64,000 nucleotides of DNA from Proales similis. Taxonomy: Eukaryota; Rotifera; Eurotatoria; Ploima; Proalidae. The stretch is taken from positions 124,001 to 188,000 of the forward strand of contig JAGVRJ010000015.1 of NCBI GenBank assembly GCA_019059635.1. The letters are read 5' to 3'. The stretch's first letter is position 1; each line of letters begins with the position of its first letter. Shown one piece after another: positions 52,028 through 62,766 of this stretch. Below the pieces are notes generated by a model. The model had not been told where the DNA came from and did not search any database. It saw nothing but the letters and a program-made list of their open reading frames with translations. Both the position numbers and the translations under genes were made by a program.

Positions 52028-53086
52028 TTATTGCACAGGCAACTCAGCCGAGCTCTTTCTCATGCTGATTTTGCCATAACTGCTCAGCAGTGTTCGACAA
52101 GACTCGTTCTCGCAATAGTCGAACGCGTCCTTGCCACTCTTGTCTCGATCGAACAGATTGGCGCCGTTGTCCAGAAGACTCTTGACCATGTTGCGGCTGT
52201 TCTTGATCACGGCGAACATGAGCGCAGTCTGTCCACTCGAGTTGGGCCGATTTATGAACTCGAGCATGCCGTCGTGATCCAAGCGTTTGATGAGCGAGGT
52301 GACGATCAGCTCCAATGTGGCCAGATCGTCCTTGCTGCTCAAGCAGAGCCAGTGCAGACAAGTGAGGCCAAGGTTTGAGCAGAGCTCGACGTTGGTGCTC
52401 TCATTGCTGAGCAGCAGCTCTACAATCTCCATTCGATTGAGAAGACATGCCATGTGAAGCACGGTCATGTCCGAGCCCGGATCTTGGAAGTTGACATTTG
52501 CGCCAAACTGGACGAGCTTCTTGCACGCGATTCGATTGTCTTGGCTCACTGCCATTATCAGAGGAGTGATGTGAGAGAGCATTTCGAGCCGATCGATCTG
52601 AAGTGATTTGTTGGCCACCGCCAGTGAGTTCACATTGGCGCCGTTCTCAACCAGCAGTTCGATCATTGAGATCAGCAAATCTGCCTTAACCCGCGCCTGC
52701 CCATGGCCTGGCATGTGTTTGGCCAGAGTTTGTATGGACAGCTCCATCAGAGTGGCCGTGTCGTTGGGCACCTGAGTCGACTCGTTGGCTGGATAGGGCT
52801 GCAGCGATGCGCACACGTGCAAGGGCGTCAGGCCGTTTATTCGATTGGCAAAGTTGGCGTCGGCTTTCAGCTCGAGCAGAATGTAGCGGAAGCTGTCTAT
52901 TTGAAGAGCCTGAATGCTGTAGAGAAGCGGCGTGTTGCCATTCGAGTCGATCTGTTCGTTGACCATTTGACGCGCATCCTCTCTGCTCAGCTGTGCTCTC
53001 AGCTCGGCAATGTCCGAGCGCTCAATCGCGTCTCTTATCTTGCTCAGCTTGGTATTTAGAAAGTAAGAACAAAACACGCTGCCCAT
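52028..53086 (-). CDS. Ankyrin repeat protein with N-terminal lipidation signal
   Basis: Single exon, 352 aa. At least five ankyrin repeats can be read: NGNTPLLYSIQALQ, NGLTPLHVCASL, HITPLIMAVSQDNRIACKKLV, DMTVLHMACLLNRMEIVELLL, and SGQTALMFAVIKNSRNMVKSLL with GANLFDRD. Ankyrin repeats are protein-binding scaffolds. The N-terminus MGSVFCS fits an N-myristoylation site (Gly2) with a nearby palmitoylatable Cys6, predicting membrane attachment. No other domain is present, so partner and pathway are unknown. Confidence 0.85.
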   Translation of the reverse strand: MGSVFCSYFLNTKLSKIRDAIERSDIAELRAQLSREDARQMVNEQIDSNGNTPLLYSIQALQIDSFRYILLELKADANFANRINGLTPLHVCASLQPYPANESTQVPNDTATLMELSIQTLAKHMPGHGQARVKADLLISMIELLVENGANVNSLAVANKSLQIDRLEMLSHITPLIMAVSQDNRIACKKLVQFGANVNFQDPGSDMTVLHMACLLNRMEIVELLLSNESTNVELCSNLGLTCLHWLCLSSKDDLATLELIVTSLIKRLDHDGMLEFINRPNSSGQTALMFAVIKNSRNMVKSLLDNGANLFDRDKSGKDAFDYCENESCRTLLSSYGKISMRKSSAELPVQ

Positions 53087-53500
53087 TTTCGCTCATCGAC
53101 GATTCTTCACAAAACACCAAATATCCCGACGACTCCTTAAATGTGTCCAATTTATGCGTCGCTTATTTGCGCTTTTCCACTCGGCGCCGCATCTAACCCT
53201 CTTGCTCACTCGTGCGTGAATGATGGGCGTCTAATGAGATCGATAAAGAATAATTCGGCGTCATGTTTTCTTTCTTCGCTTGAATCCCGGCTCGCTGGAC
53301 GGCTGGTGCTCGATACCTATTTTAAATTTAGACAGAAAAAAAAAAGAAGGCGATTGACGATAAAATCTTCTTCTTTTTGCTACAAGTTTGCCTCATAAAT
53401 CAGAGAGGCGATGTTGAACAAATGTTAACCAAATAAGTAGTGATTACGGCGGGGAGTAGACTGAGAGGGGGAGGGGGCGTTAAAGAGAGGAAAAATAATT
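53087..53500. other. Intergenic, includes the tRNA 3' flank
   Basis: 5' flank of the ankyrin gene, an A-rich run near 53335-53345, a G-rich run near 53466-53479, and the pol III terminator. No protein gene. Confidence 0.5.
53491..53495 (-). terminator. RNA polymerase III terminator
   Basis: TTTTT on the minus strand, starting 5 bases after the last tRNA base. Confidence 0.7.
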
Positions 53501-53581
53501 CGCTGCGAGCAGGATTTGAACCTGCGCGGGTAACCCCAACAGATTTCAAGTCTGTCGCCTTAACCACTCGGCCATCGCAGC
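53501..53581 (-). tRNA. tRNA-Ser (anticodon TGA)
   Basis: 81 nt with no intron and no encoded CCA. The 7-bp acceptor stem GCTGCGA / TCGCAGC pairs perfectly with discriminator G. D-arm carries A box TGGCCGAGTGG; anticodon stem ACAGA / TCTGT surrounds the loop CTTGAAA with TGA at 53546-53548. A long variable arm (TGGGGTTACCCGC) is typical of tRNA-Ser. T arm GCAGG / CCTGC has B box GGTTCAAATCC. Decodes UCA (and by wobble other UCN codons). Confidence 0.95.
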
Positions 53582-53823
53582 CTACACTCATCAAGCTCAA
53601 GTTTGCCAAATTTATTTTTGGCCGCATTCTGCTCTAAAGCCAACCACCGAAGACATCTATCTTGCACTCTCTACTGTTCGGCCGATTGCGTGCCTCTGCG
53701 TATCGGAATTCATGTACTTGAGTTCATTTTTGTTCTCTCTCTCTCGAATTGAACGAAACAAAAGGAAGGTCTCTACGTTGGCTTTAGAGAGGATTGCGGC
53801 GAAATTCTTGAGCAAAAGAGAAA

Positions 53824-54677
53824 ATGTTGACCAAATCGATTGGAAGCGTGTTGCGCCACACTAAAAAGTAATGAAATTTAAATGGGCAAACAACGCCTGC
53901 GATTACTCAATGATTTGACTGGTCGACCTGAATAGGCAAGTTGCTGTGCTGGCCAGCAGCAGAAGCAAGTATACGCTGCCCGAGCTGCCCTACGCGTACA
54001 ATGCGCTTGAGCCGGTAATCTCTGCCGAGATCATGCAGGTTCACCACCAGAAGCATCACGCCACTTATGTGAACAACTTGAACGCTGCCGAAGAGAAATT
54101 ACAGGCTGCCCAGGCAAAAAGTAAGAACTGGCTGCATTTTTGTTTTAATAAAAAAAAAAGGCAATTGGCGCTGGCTTAAGATGACATCAGCACCGTGATC
54201 AGTCTTGGTCCGGCGCTTCGATTCAACGGCGGCGGCCATCTGAATCACTCGATCTTCTGGCAAGTGCTCAGCCCGAACGGCGGCAACGAGCCGACCGGAG
54301 AACTGGCGGAAGCGATTAAACGCGACTTTGGCTCATTCAAGAACATGGTCGATCAGCTGAGCGCGTGCTCGATCGCGGTTCAAGGCTCTGGCTGGGGCTG
54401 GCTTGGCTTTAACAAGGCGGCCAATCGACTCGAGATCGCCTCATGTGCGAACCAGGACCCGCTCCTTCCCACCACTGGTTTGCTTGCTTCTCATTCGCTC
54501 GACTCAGACTCTTTGACTGCTCTTCGATAAGGCCTGCATCCGTTGTTTGGCATCGACGTCTGGGAGCACGCCTACTATCTGCAGTACAAGAACGTCAGAC
54601 CCGACTATGTCAAGAGCATATTCAAAATCGCCAACTGGGAACAGGTGGCCAAGTTCTACCAGCAAGCCAAGCAGTAG
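53824..54677 (+). CDS. SOD2: Mitochondrial manganese superoxide dismutase
   Basis: Four exons (53824-53867, 53936-54120, 54181-54477, 54532-54677), introns 54-68 bp, 223 aa. Converts superoxide to oxygen and hydrogen peroxide in the mitochondrial matrix. The first about 25 residues ([15 protein letters not shown]) are basic and hydroxylated, as in a matrix presequence. [15 protein letters not shown] begins the mature enzyme. Metal ligands are His51 ([13 protein letters not shown]), His99 (LNHSIFW), Asp184 and His188 (DVWEHAYY). Gln in VQGSGWGWL marks the manganese rather than iron type. A poly(A) signal is at 54747-54752. Confidence 0.96.
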
Positions 54678-54828
54678 AGCCAATCAGGACCTTGATGCGT
54701 TCAAAACGTTTGAATAGACCCCGATTCGGATATTATTTATTTTGAGAATAAATTTCACTCGTGCCAGTCAGCTTTTTTGGTCCCAAATATGCAGTCGGAC
54801 CGGCTGAGGGCTGAGCTGATCCGGCTCA

Positions 54829-55347
54829 CTAGAGCGCGTTCAAGCTAGAAGGCTCGCTCAGCGAGTAGCTGGTAAAGTCGGCAAACTCGTCCTCGTTGAA
54901 GCCGAATCCGTAATTCAGACTGTAGGCGGCGTCCATGAAATACGGATGAGTGTCGTCGTCGTCTTCCAAATGAAAATAGGCGGCGAACTGGTCGAGCAGC
55001 TCTCGCTGTATTTGCTTGCTGATCGACTTGAAGTTCCAAGTGGCGCATCGATTGTTGATGCCCTTGTCGAGCAGTTCGTGGCCCAGTGGCAGATTCGGAT
55101 TCCAGAGTAAATACCAGCCGCCGCAATTGGCGTGGTGCTTGTGACATTTGTATTCGAAACGAGCGAACACGTTGTCGATTGGCGCGCCCTGCGCTGGATT
55201 GTGCAGATGGCAGCCGCTCAGCTCTTCACATCTGCCCGCGTACTTTTGCCAGATTTCGACCAACTTGCGCTGATAGGCCTGCAGCTGGTCCTCGGGCATC
55301 TCTCCGTCATCGCAGCCATAAGTCCACTTCCATGTGCCCGGCTTCAT
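54829..55347 (-). CDS. Uncharacterised 172-aa protein
   Basis: Single exon from MKPGTWKWTYG to the stop at 54829. The protein is rich in aromatic residues, with several Cys and His (CHLHNPA, YKCHKHHANCGGWYLLW) that could bind a metal or form disulphides. An acidic run (HLEDDDDTHPYF) and an aromatic/acidic tail (FGFNEDEFADFTSYSL) follow. There is no signal peptide or membrane helix. I do not recognise a family. The biased composition and sustained frame make it look like a true gene. It lies between MnSOD and TEX2 with short spacers on both sides. Confidence 0.65.
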   Translation of the reverse strand: MKPGTWKWTYGCDDGEMPEDQLQAYQRKLVEIWQKYAGRCEELSGCHLHNPAQGAPIDNVFARFEYKCHKHHANCGGWYLLWNPNLPLGHELLDKGINNRCATWNFKSISKQIQRELLDQFAAYFHLEDDDDTHPYFMDAAYSLNYGFGFNEDEFADFTSYSLSEPSSLNAL

Positions 55348-55547
55348 TCTCTAAAATTCTGATTCGATCTGATGTCAGTTTCAATCACTTTTTGCTCTTT
55401 ACAATCAGTTCACACATTAAGAGTCCTACTCCTTTCTTCTGCTTCTCGGGGCAAAAATCGACAATCGACAAAAATAGAATTTAGTTTATTTTTAAACTTA
55501 AAAGAAGAAGAAATCGGAGCTGATTGGCCAAGTGAGAGGGAGGCGGA

Positions 55548-58449
55548 TCACCAGCTCTGTTGGCTAACCTCGCTTTTGAGGATTGGCAAGTAAAAGTCGT
55601 CCATGTTGGGAAAGACGAGCACTTTCTGAATTGGCTTGAACATTAGAATGAGAAGGAGCGCAGCAGCGAATGTGGACTTACTTTGAACTCGAGCTTGAGC
55701 TTTTCGGCGATCAGGTCGCTAATGGCTGAGTAGGCGAGCTCCTTCTCACCCACTTGGGGCTTGGCGGTGAGGACAAGCTCCGGGTTGGAAGCAAAGCCGT
55801 ACCTTGGTCGATCGCTTGAGTTTGGAGACGGCGGCAACAGGCTGGGAACGAGCACCTACCAAATGCGATCGGACGGGTGCGGGGGAATGTTGAGAGCCAA
55901 AGTGCCGGCGATTTTGGTCACTTCGACATTGAGCACGAGCTGGCAGTTGGAGACGTTCTGCATCGCTTTCTTTATGTACTTGATCTCGGCCGCCTTCTGA
56001 AAGTAGTTGCTGGCGGCGATCTTGGTTACCATGTTGATGAGCTTCTTGCTCGGGTTGGCCGTCTCGACCAGAGTCTGCTTGTGATCGTCGAAGCCGGTGT
56101 GCACGTACTCGTCACCGGACGACTCGGGACTGTCCTCTTCGTCCGAGTCGATTATTGCCAAGTTGGCCTTGCGCCGTCTCGAGCTCGATCGCTCTCTAAT
56201 CGACTCGAGCGCTTCGTCGTTGTCGCGCAGCTTCATCAAATTCAGCTTGGTCGCCAGGGCCATGTGTATGCCTCCGTTGTAGTCGATTTCCATGTGAGCC
56301 CAGAGGCCCTTTTCGTCGCACCACGGCTCGCTGACCTTCTTGATCAGCGGTATCACTGTGCCCAGATTGAACTCGACTATTTGCAAGCCCTCCATGAAAT
56401 AGGGCACGTTCACTCTATTCAGCTTCTTTTGCACTTTGGTCTGAATGCGACTGAGCCACTGATCGTGGTGGAAAAAATCGGCAAACGTGCGAATTAGAAA
56501 CGCGTTCATGAACGCCAGCGACGTGTCGTACATCAGCGTCTCGTCTGTTTGCGTGTTCTTCTCGTTCGCACTTTCGTCGGCCGGCTTCGATTTGGCCGCG
56601 TTTGCGTCCGACTGAAGGCGATTCTCTTCGATTATGCGATAGATTATCCGGTCGTTGGTTGCGTCGTAGGAGAACGCGCTCTCTCCGCTCGACACCAAAA
56701 CACCACTGCTGCTGCTGCTGCTACTGTGCTGAAGGCTGCCGCAGGATGATGATGATGGCTGCAATTTACAGTAATCGGTGCTCGACATCAGACGACCTGC
56801 CGAGGCTTGTTTGAACAAACGAAACCATTCCTCCTTCTCGCGATCAGCCCGACCGAACAGGACAAGTGTGTCAAGGTCGAGTCTGTTGGCTGACAACTCG
56901 CCCGTTAGGTTCTCACTGCTCGGCGACGCTCTGCCTATTGAGCTGCTTGAGCCGCTCCGCTTGGTGTTGAGCAGTTTAACGCCTTTCAGACAGATCGGAT
57001 ACTTCTTGCTCCAATAGCGCTTCCTCACAAGCTCGCTGGGCAACAGCGACACGCTGCAGCCTTTCAAACAGGTCAACTCCTTTGGACTCGCTCCAGTCAG
57101 AGACGACCTACCTTTTAGATCGTAGATGCGCAGCTCGCTGAAGCTCACCGGGCCGATTTGCTGGCCGTGAACACACCGTTTCGGCACGTGGGTGGTTGTT
57201 GTTTGCACTCGGAGCATGCTCGCGTCAAGATTCAAATAGACCGAGCGAGTCTTGTTGAGGAAATAGGTCTCTGGCTCGTAGACCTCTCTCAGTTCGTTCA
57301 TCCAGCCCTGAATCGGCTTCAGCCAACAAAAGACAACAAGCCGCGAATGTGAGAACTTACGCGATAGACTCCATCGAACGTCTTATTCTGCTTGCTGCGA
57401 GCCTCGCTAATCAAACGCGATCTGAGCGACTCGTCTCTTTGACTGTCGTTGATTGACGGGGTTTTTCTCTCCACTAGAACGCCTCCGAACAATTTGAACT
57501 TGTAGATGAGGTAGACAACTAGTGGAAGAAGCGCAACGCCGCACAGTGCGCCCAGGACAAAGCTCAACAAGGCCGCCAGATTGTTGAGCACAAAATAAGT
57601 GGCCGAGACGGCTATTAAGCCTGCCACAGCCAGCCACCGCTTGCTGTTGTCTTCGCTCGGAGCCCTGGTGGGCTCTGGTGTGCTCGACTCCTCAACTCGA
57701 TCGGCACCAATTTTCTGCTTATCTGCCTCGTCAGCTTGCACTGTTTGTTCGTTCAGTTCTGCTGGTTGGCTGGCGTCCAGGTTCGCCTCTTGAAAGTTTT
57801 CATCGGAAGTGGCCAATTCAAACTCAGGCGGGTCCTTTGGAGGTGGCGAAGGCGGCTCTTCTTTGCTTAAGGTCTCATGGAAACTCTCGGCGGTCGCTTG
57901 ATCACAATCGTTGTGGCCCAGAGTCGTTGGTAGTTCGGCTTTTTGAGGCGCTGGCGGCTTTTTGCTGGCGGCCCCTGCCGGGAATAAATGCTTTCGGAGT
58001 AGATCGGCGGCATCAATGCCAGCGGCCGTCTCGAGCGCAGAATTTGCGTGATCGGTCTTGAAAAAGTCGTCAATGACTGAGGCGATCTTCTGAAGGCTAC
58101 TGCTCGAGTTGAGACGCGGCCTGGCCGGGTCCGCTTGTACGCTGGCTGCTCTGTCTGCTATTTCAAACTGACTCTGCGAGGAGGCAATGCCTCGAGCAGC
58201 ACTGGCGCCAGATGATGACGTCGGTGATCTCGTTTCAATTTGAAGCGTCTCTTCAACGCTCTCATCGCGATGAAATTTAATGGCGCTCGCTGGGCTGGCC
58301 TGACTGCGTCTGTTCTTGAAGCGTTCTAAAATGCTGGTGGCCAGCTCACCAGCAGTTACCGGAGCCCTCTTGGCAGTGGTGGACAAGGGCTCACCGGCGT
58401 CGCCTGTGCTGTTGCTCTTCTCTTCGTCGTTCGACTTCATTATGCGCAT
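55548..58449 (-). CDS. TEX2: TEX2-like SMP-domain lipid transfer protein
   Basis: Four exons (58449-57361, 57307-55860, 55802-55682, 55625-55548), introns 53-57 bp, 911 aa. TEX2 proteins sit at ER-organelle contact sites and move lipids through a tubular SMP domain. The disordered Ser/Pro/Glu-rich N-terminus (1-265) leads to a double hydrophobic hairpin (about 268-320) for ER anchoring. A PH-like region follows (GWMNELREVYEPETYF, ADREKEEWFRLFKQA). The SMP domain starts near 625: FMNAFLIRTFADFF, KVQKKLNRVNVPYFMEGLQI, DYNGGIHMALATKLNLMKL, IIDSDEEDSPESSGDE, SNYFQKAAEIKYIKKAMQ, TLALNIPPHPSDRIWYGF, and the ending VFPNMDDFYLPIL. The match to vertebrate TEX2 holds through the last exon. Confidence 0.92.
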
Positions 58450-59207
58450 CACACGACCATTGAGCTCGACTCGTCTATGGAGCCTGCCTGGCTCGGTTTT
58501 AACTTGAATGCAAATAATGTTTTCACTTATGCGTCAACCCTTCAAACGCACACACATTTAGGCAACGAGAGCAGGAACGAGAATGAAATGAATTTCGGGC
58601 GCAGCATGAGGGCCTAGTGTAACCAGGATGAGTCGAATTGTTTACAACTGTTGATCGCTCATGACAGCGCTCATAATAAACACAAGAGCAGCCCGGCCGC
58701 TCGCTTCCATTCGGCTAATGTGGTGCGCATTCGATCGATCAACGGCTCATTTGCTCGCTCGCTCTGTTGCCCGCATGTCGCATATGAGCACGGCACCGCG
58801 CCATTTCTTTGTTGTTGTTTTTTTTTCCTTCAATTCAAACATTCTCTTGTTTCGTGTTGCTATTTGATAGATTGGCGGATGCAGTATTAGATTGAATGGC
58901 GCCTTTGATCGATTCTCAAGAGCACAGAGAAAATGCATGGGCAAGGGTGTGCAGGAGCGAATCGATCGATGGCGCAGATGATCATCATAAATCAGACGAA
59001 GAAATGGCCGATTCGAGCGTCGGCGTGGCAAGTCGACTGCTGGAATATCAAAATTCAGAGCTGCTCTAGGCTCCTCTAGCGTCAAATCGATTAATTCAAT
59101 CGACGGCAGAGATTGGCTCGTCTTCATTTGTTCGTTCGTCCTTCTTCATTTGCGCTTACTGCTGCTGCTGCTCTTGAACGCTGAATGCCAGTTTGTCAAG
59201 AGGCGAG
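58450..59207. other. Intergenic between TEX2 and an orphan 7TM gene
   Basis: Divergent spacer. A minus-strand open frame at 58747-59127 (126 codons, ATG start) has no recognisable family and is not called. T-rich run near 58813-58829. Confidence 0.45.
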
Positions 59208-60416
59208 ATGAGCTTTCACGTCACCTTTTACCCGCCGACCAACGAGTCGAACTATTTCATTTCGCACAAAAACGCCGACTGGCTGGACAAGCAAATAGAC
59301 AACCTGAGCCTGTACGCACTGACGTCGATCGCCTGCTTCAGTCTCGTGCTCAACCTGGCCTCGGTGCTCGTGCTCAGAATGAAGCAGTTCAGGAGCTCGC
59401 TGGATCGCTACACGCTCTACCACTGCGCGTTCAACTCTGTCTCGCTCAGCTTCATGTGCATGCGCCCGTTGGCCCGCGAAGAGGTCACCGAAAGTGCTGC
59501 CGAGCTCTATTTCTACATTTACCTCAACACGAGCGTGATCACATGCGCCAATCTGATGAAGTTGGCGCTCGGCCTCGATCGTCTGTCCAAAATGACCAAC
59601 GGCCGATTCAGACGCCTCTCGCCTCGCCGCGTTCTCTTCATGGCCGTTTTGCTCTCGTTCTCGCTGAACGCGCCCGTCCTACGCAGCGTGAACATTCTCG
59701 TCTACCGCTGGTACGAGACCACCTACTTTGAAATGGTGCTGAACGAATACGGCGCCAGCCTCCTGTTCGGCAAGTATCTAATTTTAAACGCTCTGCTCAT
59801 CGACGGCTCGATATTCGGCCTCCTGGTGTGGACGCGGCGATCTCTGCGACGAGCCGAGGAGCGCAACTTGAAAAGTCTCGCCGAGCTCATTGAGCTTGAA
59901 CGGCTCAAATCGAGCCAAGTGGTGATCACACTGAGCGCCGACTGCGACACGGCCGACGAGGGCGACGAAGAGCGCGAGCTAGACGACGAGCAGCCCAATC
60001 AAACCCTTTTGGGCGGTGGCGGCGAGCAATCAGGCAAAGCAGCCAAGGCGAAGCATGATCCGTTCGAGATCGAGAACATGAGACGCCGTTTGTGTGAGAC
60101 AGTCCGTAACCTGCTCAATGTTTACCTGGGCGGCCACGCGTTCTTTTTTGCCACAAATGTTCTACTTCAAGTGAAATACTTCACCGTTGGACCCATAAAA
60201 GTCTACGTCGGCTACAACTATCACATTTACATTGACCTCCTAAACTGCGTGTCCAATCTGCTCTTGTACTTGTGCATGAGCGGCAACTTTTTCGTTTTGC
60301 TTCGCTTCAACCGCCGCTTCAGAGAAGTGAGCAAGTATTCGTTCAAGCGCTTTTTCTTCTGTCTCTTCTGCTGCCTTGTGCCAAAGCAGCGCAAGCCTGA
60401 CCTGTTCAAGGAATAA
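59208..60416 (+). CDS. Orphan seven-transmembrane protein, rhodopsin-like
   Basis: Single exon, 402 aa from the ATG at 59208 (MSFHVTFYPP); the frame extends upstream only through a TTG. Seven hydrophobic segments: LTSIACFSLVLNLASVLVL (TM1, with N), the CAFNSVSLSFMCM region (TM2), then a TM3 ending in GLDRLSKM (DRL at the DRY position). ICL3 is very long and acidic (about 70 residues, TADEGDEERELDDEQ), and TM7 reads CVSNLLLYLCMSGNFFVLLRFNRRF. It lacks CWxP and NPxxY. Probably a diverged GPCR, possibly a peptide or orphan receptor; not related by motif to the array at 18853-29883. Confidence 0.78.
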   Translation: MSFHVTFYPPTNESNYFISHKNADWLDKQIDNLSLYALTSIACFSLVLNLASVLVLRMKQFRSSLDRYTLYHCAFNSVSLSFMCMRPLAREEVTESAAELYFYIYLNTSVITCANLMKLALGLDRLSKMTNGRFRRLSPRRVLFMAVLLSFSLNAPVLRSVNILVYRWYETTYFEMVLNEYGASLLFGKYLILNALLIDGSIFGLLVWTRRSLRRAEERNLKSLAELIELERLKSSQVVITLSADCDTADEGDEERELDDEQPNQTLLGGGGEQSGKAAKAKHDPFEIENMRRRLCETVRNLLNVYLGGHAFFFATNVLLQVKYFTVGPIKVYVGYNYHIYIDLLNCVSNLLLYLCMSGNFFVLLRFNRRFREVSKYSFKRFFFCLFCCLVPKQRKPDLFKE

Positions 60417-62766
60417 ATTCTGCTTTTCTTTATTTCGCTCCTCACTCTGTTGGGCCCACATTGCAATTTGGCACATTTTCTAGCGGCAGCCAGTTCTGAT
60501 TAATGTCAGTGAGCCTCAGAGTTAGCAGCCGTTAAAATGTCGTTTCCGTCAGCTTGCAGGCTGACTATGAGCGCAAATCGGCCGACTAGCTCGCCAAAGC
60601 TGGCACCTGGACTCGGCTGAGGGTAGAAATTTTCGACTCGAATTCCCCTGCAATTTGCCATTTCATGCTTCGATCAACTGGCGAACAAAATTGATTAGGC
60701 AACAGAAAGTCGATGGTAACAAAAGAGAGAAGAAGCAAAAATCTCGAGAACGTGATTGACTCTGGCAATGACATAACGCCCAATCGCATTAACTATTCAT
60801 GAATTCGACGCCCAGAAAAACAGGGGAAAAAAAAGAGAGGTCCCGCAGTAGCTTGGGCTCAAGCAACAGGCGGCTGCATATTCAAAGAGTGCAAGTTTGC
60901 TCACTTTGCTTGGTTAGCTCTACTCTCTGCCTCTGGCTTTTTGTTAATCATTTTGCTTTTCTCTTCTTTCGCACATTCTTATTGATGCTGAGAATTAGCT
61001 GCACAAACAAGCCGCCACACACACACAAATGAAATGAGTTTAAGCGGAGACGGAGGAGTGTTGCTAGCAGACAGGCGAACTGAGCGAGTGACTGGTTTGC
61101 AGCGAGAAATGAATGGATTGCCAATGGATGTAAATTAATAATCGAACGCAAATCCGATCGCCGCCACTGCCATTCTCGGCCGATTGTCTAATAATTTCGA
61201 CGTGCCAGTGCGTTTATTGCAGTTGTTTGGAGAGAGAGAGATAACTAAGCCGGCAAGAGTAATCGTTCTCACATTCGCGCGCAGAAAATAAACAATTTCA
61301 TTAAGAACAAGAAGAAGAGAGTGAAAAAGACGAGCAAACGAAAGAGCGAAATGGAGAGAGAGAGCGATGCAGGCAAACTCTATTCGATTGAGCTTTTCCA
61401 GCATCGACGAAGAACGCAGCCCTGGCCTGACGTACATAGAGGCCGCGTTTCTTCAACAACCTTCAACACCAACGCCACTTAGTTCCGGCGCTGGCTTGCC
61501 TGACACTCGAGTTGCTCGGTTTGCTCTGCTCTGCTTGTCTAGTGTGTTTGCGCAGGCTGCCAACCACTCTCAGCATCGTCGGCGAGAGCTTTCATCTGGC
61601 CGACCACGGCTCCCCATCGTGCTCTTAGAATGTGATTCGCATTGCGATTTCCTGCGGCTCAACTCCTTTCCAATCGCTGGTCGTGATTAAAACGCTTTAC
61701 AGAGCGGCCGCAACTTTTTATTTCAAACTTTTTCAAAATTACTGACATTTAAGCGAATGCCAGTCACGCCCGTCTTGCCGACTGATGATGAGCGCCGTTG
61801 ACTGAGCTCAAGCCATCGATCCTTTGGCTGTTTGCTGTATGCGATGTTTACAGAATCCAGACTGGCAGCTCAAAGTCATGTCGAACAGAAGGACGTGATT
61901 CAAAGATCTAAGCTAATTAGATGCTCTCTTAAAGCAATAGGTCTGTCTAATCCGTGGCAAATGTCAATATGGTCTTGCCTGCCACTGACGATTGATTTGC
62001 AAGTGCCTTGTCTGTGTGTGTGTGTGTGTGCGCGCGCACTCACTGACAAGCCGATCAGATTTCAAAAATGACTGCAAGGCTCGATTGAGGCCAACAATCT
62101 CAACCAGTCGGGCAGGCAAGCAGCAACTAGACCCATTCTAATGAGTGCTCTCTCTCTCTCTCTCTTGTGTGTGTGTGTGTGCTGCGTGCCGTAGGGCTCT
62201 TGCGTGCATTTACGTGCAAACCGAGATAAAGTGCTCAATGCTGGCCTCATCTATACCTCGTCTATAATTGAATTTTAATCTCTAACATTTGCTTCCTAAT
62301 GGCTGCGATGATAAGAGTGGCACACTATATCGAGCGCTGCCCTTATTAGCCCGGCTTTATTTTATTATTTCGCAGTGACTGTTGTTTTTGTTGATTTTCT
62401 AATGACACGGCAGTTCCGATTCAGATCCGAGCCGATAATTGAATCAGAAACGCATTCTGCATTCTGCTTGTCTGTCACTAATACTTGTTCCAATTCAATC
62501 AAAATCGAGCGCACGATCTTCTGGGACATTGAGACACGCACGTTCGGTGGCAAATAGACACACACACACACACACTGAACAGACAAAGAGACGGAGACGC
62601 AAGACGGCTCACGTTTTCCGATGAGCTATTCACTTTGCTTGATTGCTTGCTGCGTTTGAGCTTTTCTCATTTCAGAATAGTCGGCAAACTTGGCGCCAGT
62701 GAATATCGCATCGATCGCATAGAGACCAAACAATCACAAGAGAGGAAATAGAGTTGCACTGAAGCA
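60417..62766. other. Gene desert, 2.35 kb, microsatellite-rich
   Basis: No coding family recognised on either strand. Holds GA runs near 61231-61243, a (TG)n(CG)n tract (62013-62039), CT and GT runs near 62151-62180 and a CA run near 62562-62576. It probably includes the promoter and leader of the downstream GPCR. Confidence 0.5.
62013..62039. repeat. Alternating purine-pyrimidine tract (TG)n(CG)n
   Basis: 27 bases of uninterrupted TG followed by CGCGCGCAC. Confidence 0.85.

Noticed and set aside
58747-59127. Minus-strand 126-codon open frame with an ATG
   Set aside because: No recognisable domain, uneven composition and no supporting promoter or splice context; kept as intergenic.
61367-61690. 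Plus-strand 107-codon frame in the right-hand gene desert
   Set aside because: No family similarity and lies among microsatellites; most likely chance.
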